Source: Iris pallida
Lineage: Eukaryota > Streptophyta > Magnoliopsida > Asparagales > Iridaceae
Assembly (NCBI GenBank): GCA_029216955.1
Contig: JANAVB010005597.1
Span: forward strand, 43,474,535-43,538,534
Direction of reading: 5' to 3'
Length of the DNA stretch: 64,000 bases
The notes under the pieces are model-generated. The model was given only the letters and a program-made list of their open reading frames with translations. It was not told where the DNA came from and ran no database searches. This document shows positions 59,985-64,000 of this stretch, piece by piece. A program made the translations under genes and the position numbers. The first letter of the stretch is position 1. Each line of letters opens with the position of its first letter.

Positions 59985-60440
59985 TTCAGAGGAGAGAGAA
60001 TCCCATTCTTCTCTGTTTCCTTTCCGAGCTCTGTTCTCTCCCCAACTTCCTCTTCGTTTTCCTAAACCCAACCCTAATTTCTGGATCCGGCCATGGCGAG
60101 CGGCGGCGGGGTTCACTCCTCTCCGGCGGTGCTCTACTGAGCGCGGGCGACGACCCCGGCGGTTGCTCCTTCACCAGAGACTAGAAGGCGGAGCGATCTT
60201 TTCGACGACGGCAACGAGCCTCCGTCGCTAGCTCCAGTCTTGGCGACGGCGACTTCACCTCCGGCCACGACGAGCAGAGCAACGTTTAGGCGCGACTTCA
60301 CCACCGACGGCGAGGCGGCGTTCTGTTCCTACGCTGACGAGTTTCTCCAACCTCGACTGTCCAGATCTAGGTCGCCTCCTCGAGGAATTGACGAGTTACT
60401 TCATTCAAACCATCAGATCTTGGTAAGTCCTTCATCGTGT
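59985..60440 (+). other. GC-rich, exon-like stretch inside the solo LTR
   Basis: The sequence has a CT-rich leader, an ACCCAACCCTAATTTC motif, an ATGGCGAGCGGCGG start and a frame that stops after 15 codons. A GC-rich stretch with a longer frame follows (60240-60464, 74 codons), containing a possible splice donor (CAGATCTTGGTAAGTC near 60424). It resembles the 5' end of a plant gene but no family was recognised. It may be native LTR leader sequence or a captured fragment. Confidence 0.35.
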
Positions 60441-61699
60441 CCTTCCATTCTCTGTAGGAGCTAGGGATCGATCCTTCTAATTCTCGCTTCTTCCGAATAA
60501 TTTTGATCAGAACAAATTTGAGCTGGTCGTTAGGATGGCTGATCGAGTTGAGGAGATTATGGAAGAAGGAGACTAGACTGGTGAGATCCGAACCCTAAAC
60601 CTTTGATTCCAATGATTTATTCACAGATTTATTCATTCTTCATGATATATCCATTTCTTGATCCTTTTCTGGTTATAATTTTGACTAGGAAATTTTGTTG
60701 AGAGATCTGGGAGTGTCCGACTCATAGGAACGTGTCCGACACTTGGGATCCAGCGTTACTTTAAAACAATTCCCATTACTCAGGTAATTTCTTCTCCTGA
60801 ATGCTGAGTTTTGCTTAGTAGGTTTTAATAAGAGTATGGATCAGGATCTGTAGATTTCGTTTGTGTCCATTTTTCAGTGTTGTGTTCGTGCGTGCATACC
60901 ATCGCTCGTATCCAACCAATGTCCGGGATTTTATCCGATCGTGTCCGTGTGTGTGTGGCTCACCTTTGATCCAACGTGTGTGTTTCGAATATTGGAGTCG
61001 CGTGCAAGCTTCTTCCGATTGGTAGTGCAGTAGACTAGACTTTCCAGTTGATTATAGTATCAGTGTTTGTATATTTTCCTATTTTTGATTCATGATTCAA
61101 TTTGGTTGTATATTCTTTTGGCAATTGGTTTGTATATCTTCCTTAAAGTTTTCCTTTAATTTTCAGAACGTCTAGAGTAGCCGTTAGTTTTAATTCAAGT
61201 TTTAATTTAATAGGGGTGACTGGTTGTAGGAGTATTTGCTGGTGAAGAATAAGTCTAGTTTTGTTCAAGTGGGAGAAGTCTGGAACACTTGTGGATGTGT
61301 TTTGGGCTCTGATTTGGAGTACTCTTCTGAGCATTCAGTTGAGTGTGTTGTATAATTTTGCTGACTTAAGTTGTTTTGGGACGACAAATGTGTCGAGTTC
61401 ATTTCAGAAAATTAGACTGACCTTGGCATGTGTTTGAACTCAACAAGATATGATAGGTTACAGTGGACTGAGTTATCTTTGCTTAGATGTTGCACTATTT
61501 ATATAATGTTAGACTTAGACTTGAAATACTTGAATGGATGCCTGGTTCATATATTTACTGCAATAGGGAGTCTTGTATAAGGAGTTGGGAATGGTGGTGT
61601 GAATCTGCAGTTGGTGAACTAAAATTTTAGTAAGAGTGTTTTGTAGTTTTTGTGGGAGACATTCAAATAGTTCCTTTGAAGTATAGGAAATTCAATGGG

Positions 61700-61960
61700 G
61701 CTGGTTGACCCATGGTTGTCTTTAAAAATAGGGATAATTTAGCAAATGTCCCCATTCTAAATGTTGAAACTAGCATATATCCCCACTATTTTATTTATCT
61801 AACAAATATCCCCATTTTTGATATAAAATAATAAAAATTTAAGTTATACCCCCACTCTTTTACATAGGAGTGGGGGTATTTGCTAAATAAAATAAATAGT
61901 GGGAGTATATGCTAGTTTTAACATTTGGAATGGGGGTATTTGCTAAATTATCCCTTAAAA
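61700..61960. mobile_element. Small inverted-repeat (MITE-like) segment
   Basis: GGGATAATTTAGCAAATGTCCCCATTC (61732-61758) is matched by the inverted GAATGGGGGTATTTGCTAAATTATCCC (about 61930-61956). The arms extend further with AAATACCCCCACT/AGTGGGGGTATTTGC words. It lies within the solo LTR. A TTA/TAA-like flank is possible but not decisive. Confidence 0.65.
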
Positions 61961-62634
61961 ATAAAATGTTTTGTTTCTTGGCAGAGGCATAGGAGCGTGA
62001 AGTAAGACTTTGTAATGTATGTTGTTGGGTCAGTATTTGGTATATTTATAATCTGAGTTCAATTGGGTAATAATTTCCAAAATAATGCTTTAAGTATTTT
62101 TCCAAATATTATATCTTGATTAAGAGAAAAACCTAAATTTCTAATATTATAAATATTTTTCCTTGAAATGATTATTTACCTTAATCATAGTTGTTATTGA
62201 TAAATATTATACTCTAGAAATTGTTAAATTTTACTTTAAAACTATTTTGCTGGTATTGACTAAATCTAGGTTATCTTTGCTATAATATCCTCTATAGTAT
62301 GTTGGTGGCAAACATTCTGGTATGGTTTCAAACAATAATAGTATTATCTAAATAATATTTTACTAAATTCTTCTAGCTATTCAGGAAAATTAGAGCTAGC
62401 TTCTTAATAATAAATGGTGGCTTTATAAGTAATTAGATTATTTTGTTAACCTGAAATAAGCTGGTGTAGTATTAGAACTTAACCAACATGTACCTATTAT
62501 CAGGTGGACATAGAGATTTCCACATTCATTTTCCCGATCTTTCATAAAATCAGGCAAGTACACTGGCTCGAACTCTTTACTCTGTATTTTCTGTCTTGCT
62601 TCATGTTCTCATGTTGACACATTGTACACACGAT

Positions 62635-62730
62635 TGTTCATTGTTCACTGTTCATCGTTCATTGTTCATCGTTTATTGTTCATCGTTCATTGTTCATTGT
62701 TCATCGTTCATAGTTCATTGTTCTTACTTG
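62635..62730. repeat. TTCATTG / TTCATCG microsatellite-like array
   Basis: GTTCATTGTTCATCGTTCATTG and similar words are repeated ~12 times, and again briefly at 62838-62880 (GTTCATTGTTCACTGTTTAC). The array is inside the solo LTR. Confidence 0.85.
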
Positions 62731-63562
62731 TACATTGGGGTGGGAAAGTACTACAGATATGTGACCAATCCTATTTTAGTTAGGCATTGACTAATAGCTT
62801 AGGTCTCACACCGTGCACGTGAGACTCTAAGCCGTACCATTGTTCATTGTTCACTGTTTACTGTTCACTGTTTACCCAGCCGGTCACATATTCTGATAGT
62901 TATTTCAAATGCATGTTACACTGATAGATTAGTTTCATTGTTTCTGGATCTGGTACTATAGTTTCATTGTTATTCATATACCACCGTTTCATATTTCTGT
63001 CTTGTACCATAGTTCATATCGTGATTCTTTTTCATGCACTTCAGTTTACATTGTTTAGAGTTTCTTGTCGGGGTTGTACTTTGCTCTTTTCCTGACAGGA
63101 TCGTTGCAGGTTTACTTGGGGATGTTGTATCTTCTTCATGGGCCAGAGCCCGAAGCCAGGATAGAGTTGTACCTCAGGATGGACTTAGAATTTCAGAGTT
63201 ATAGTTAGGTCTTTTCTTAGATTTATTTTTAGAGGATTTCATCATGTATTGTATTGAGGATTTCAGGATTGTATAATTTTATTCATGTTACCGGATTTGT
63301 CTCCGAATGATATTGTATAATTAACTTGTGGATTGTGGTGATTCTGGGGACATGTATAGCAGCTGTGGTGATTTATATTTCTTGTATCTTGGAGTTTTCC
63401 TTACTATTGTACAGCTTACTTCGTCGTGTCCATCGACGAAGGTTGGGCATGTCCGACTCGTATCCGATTATTCGGGAGCGGGTCGTGACAAGAACTATAA
63501 GGATATATCTTTTCACAATATGTCACCTCCTCAAAGACCCGTAATGTGACAACCATGTCACC

Positions 63563-63930
63563 CTCTCAGTCATATTCCTGAGCTACGATGCAGCTGCAGG
63601 CATTTAACATATCACAGTTTATAAAAATAACTAATAAATCTCTATCCTAACTAATAAATTAATATCCTACTTTAACATCTAATAACTCTCATATTCCTGC
63701 AGCTACGATGCAGTTGCAGGCAGTTCCTTCTAACATAAACTAATATCCTAATCTAAACTAACCCTTTAACTGAAACTAATATCTAAACAATGCTAATCAT
63801 GAACTGTACACTACTATCTAACATTCACATGAACTATCTATCTCAAACTCTCTATCATAACTAATAAATTAATATCCTACTTTAACATCTAATAACTCTC
63901 ATATTCCTGCAACTAAAAGGCAAAACCATG
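63563..63930. repeat. ~205-210 bp tandem repeat at the right edge
   Basis: ACTAATAAATTAATATCCTACTTTAACATCTAATAACTCTCATATTCCTGCA occurs at about 63650 and again at about 63859. A third CATATTCCTG...GCTACGATGCAG block is at 63574. No coding sequence is present. Confidence 0.85.
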
Positions 63931-63935
63931 GTATA

Positions 63936-64000
63936 TACATGGTTTAAAGTATCGGCCGATACCGATCCGATACGGCCGATACCGATACGGTTTGGCATGT
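63936..64000. repeat. TATCGGCCGATACCGATACGG repeat, cut by the window end
   Basis: The last 65 bases contain overlapping palindromic words (GTATCGGCCGATACCGAT, ATACGGCCGATACCGATACG). The same word family is at about 27925-28030, so this is the edge of a dispersed repeat, possibly a transposon end. Confidence 0.6.

Larger units (their letters stand above)
59545..63490 (+). mobile_element. Solo LTR, 3.95 kb
   Basis: It begins TGTAACCCCGC and ends GAGCGGGTCGTGACA. AGAAC flanks it at 59540-59544 and 63491-63495. No gag or pol was found between. It contains a SINE (59852-59956), a GC-rich gene-like stretch (59985-60440) and a TTCATTG/TTCATCG microsatellite. The 3' third resembles a transcribed LTR end (ATTGTATAATTTTATTCATG near 63270). 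Confidence 0.88.
59435..63562. mobile_element. Palindromic (fold-back) MITE split by a solo LTR
   Basis: The left arm GGTAACATGGTTGGTACATT...TAGTTCTCCTACG (59435-59515) is an inverted copy of CGTAGGAGAAC (59534-59544) plus TATAAGGATATATC...ACAACCATGTCACC (63496-63562). Without the inserted LTR and one AGAAC copy the element is ~177 bp with ~80-bp arms and an ~18-bp loop. The flanking duplication was not resolved. The two arms prove that the LTR inserted into a pre-existing hairpin element. Confidence 0.88.
46216..64000 (-). mobile_element. CACTA (En/Spm) transposon, left end present, right end not found
   Basis: It begins CACTACTAAAATAATCCC at 46216. A subterminal array of TAGCGACG and its inverse (46236-46690) follows, as expected for En/Spm binding sites. 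A TNPA-like and a TNP2-like gene lie inside on the minus strand, so transcription runs toward this end. No inverted TAGTG end or TAGCGACG array was found up to 64000, so the element probably continues beyond the window. It contains an inserted LTR element (47296-53477). The hairpin MITE and solo LTR at 59435-63562 may also be inside it. Confidence 0.75.

Noticed and set aside
63800..63812. CACTACTA as the other end of the CACTA element
   Set aside because: It is in direct rather than inverted orientation to the left end and has no TAGCGACG array next to it.

Overview
This window looks like nuclear DNA of a flowering plant with a large, transposon-rich genome. The evidence is two spliced plant genes, plant-type LTR retrotransposons primed by initiator tRNA-Met, and CACTA, hAT, L1-like LINE, tRNA-derived SINE and MITE sequences. 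The species cannot be named from the sequence. Only two ordinary host genes are readable. One is the 5' part of a riboflavin-pathway deaminase gene (PYRD, minus strand, two exons, 10217-11879). The other is a complete five-exon SNU13/NHP2L1 gene (plus strand, 13121-29376). They diverge from a 1.2 kb intergenic region.

Left part (1-12.9 kb): a 193-bp tandem duplication ending in a tRNA-like SINE, then a 7.4 kb element with long terminal inverted repeats (1217-8601). It contains three successively nested LTR insertions, each with its own 5-bp target duplication (CACTG, CTAAG, CTTGG). Next come a C11/G21 tract, three tandem copies of a ~345-bp unit that carry the end of PYRD exon 2, PYRD itself, and two MITEs and a SINE in its intron and promoter region.

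Middle (13.1-29.4 kb): SNU13 keeps consistent GT-AG junctions and reading phase, but its third intron is 15.6 kb. It holds a decayed Ty1/copia element (13824-27203) that was split by a 7.05 kb non-autonomous gypsy-like element (16721-23770, TSD TAACC). Downstream are a 618-bp fold-back MITE and a 7.9 kb hAT element (31168-39107, 8-bp TSD CTTCTCTC). The hAT element carries a broken BED-type transposase gene and a 2.9 kb solo LTR with a CATGCGCC minisatellite.

Right part (40-64 kb): an L1-type LINE with an intact ORF1 and a broken ORF2 sits inside a TA tract. A CACTA (En/Spm) element follows. Its left end is at 46216 and its right end is not in the window. Its TNPA-like and TNP2-like genes are both on the minus strand and both broken, the TNPA gene also by a 6.2 kb LTR element (47296-53477, TSD GTCGC). 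A palindromic MITE near the right edge is split by a 3.9 kb solo LTR (59545-63490, TSD AGAAC), which itself holds a SINE with a 17-bp target duplication.

The window is best read as a stratigraphy of insertions around two genes. No CRISPR, operon or prokaryote-like system is present. The most unusual signals are a co-varying hairpin shared by the LTR ends of four elements, a microhomology deletion that removed 1.5 kb from one LTR of a young element, recurrence of CATGCGCC repeats in three unrelated LTR elements, and the SNU13 gene that tolerates a 15.6 kb nested-transposon intron. Divergence counts and boundaries were read by eye; no database search was run.
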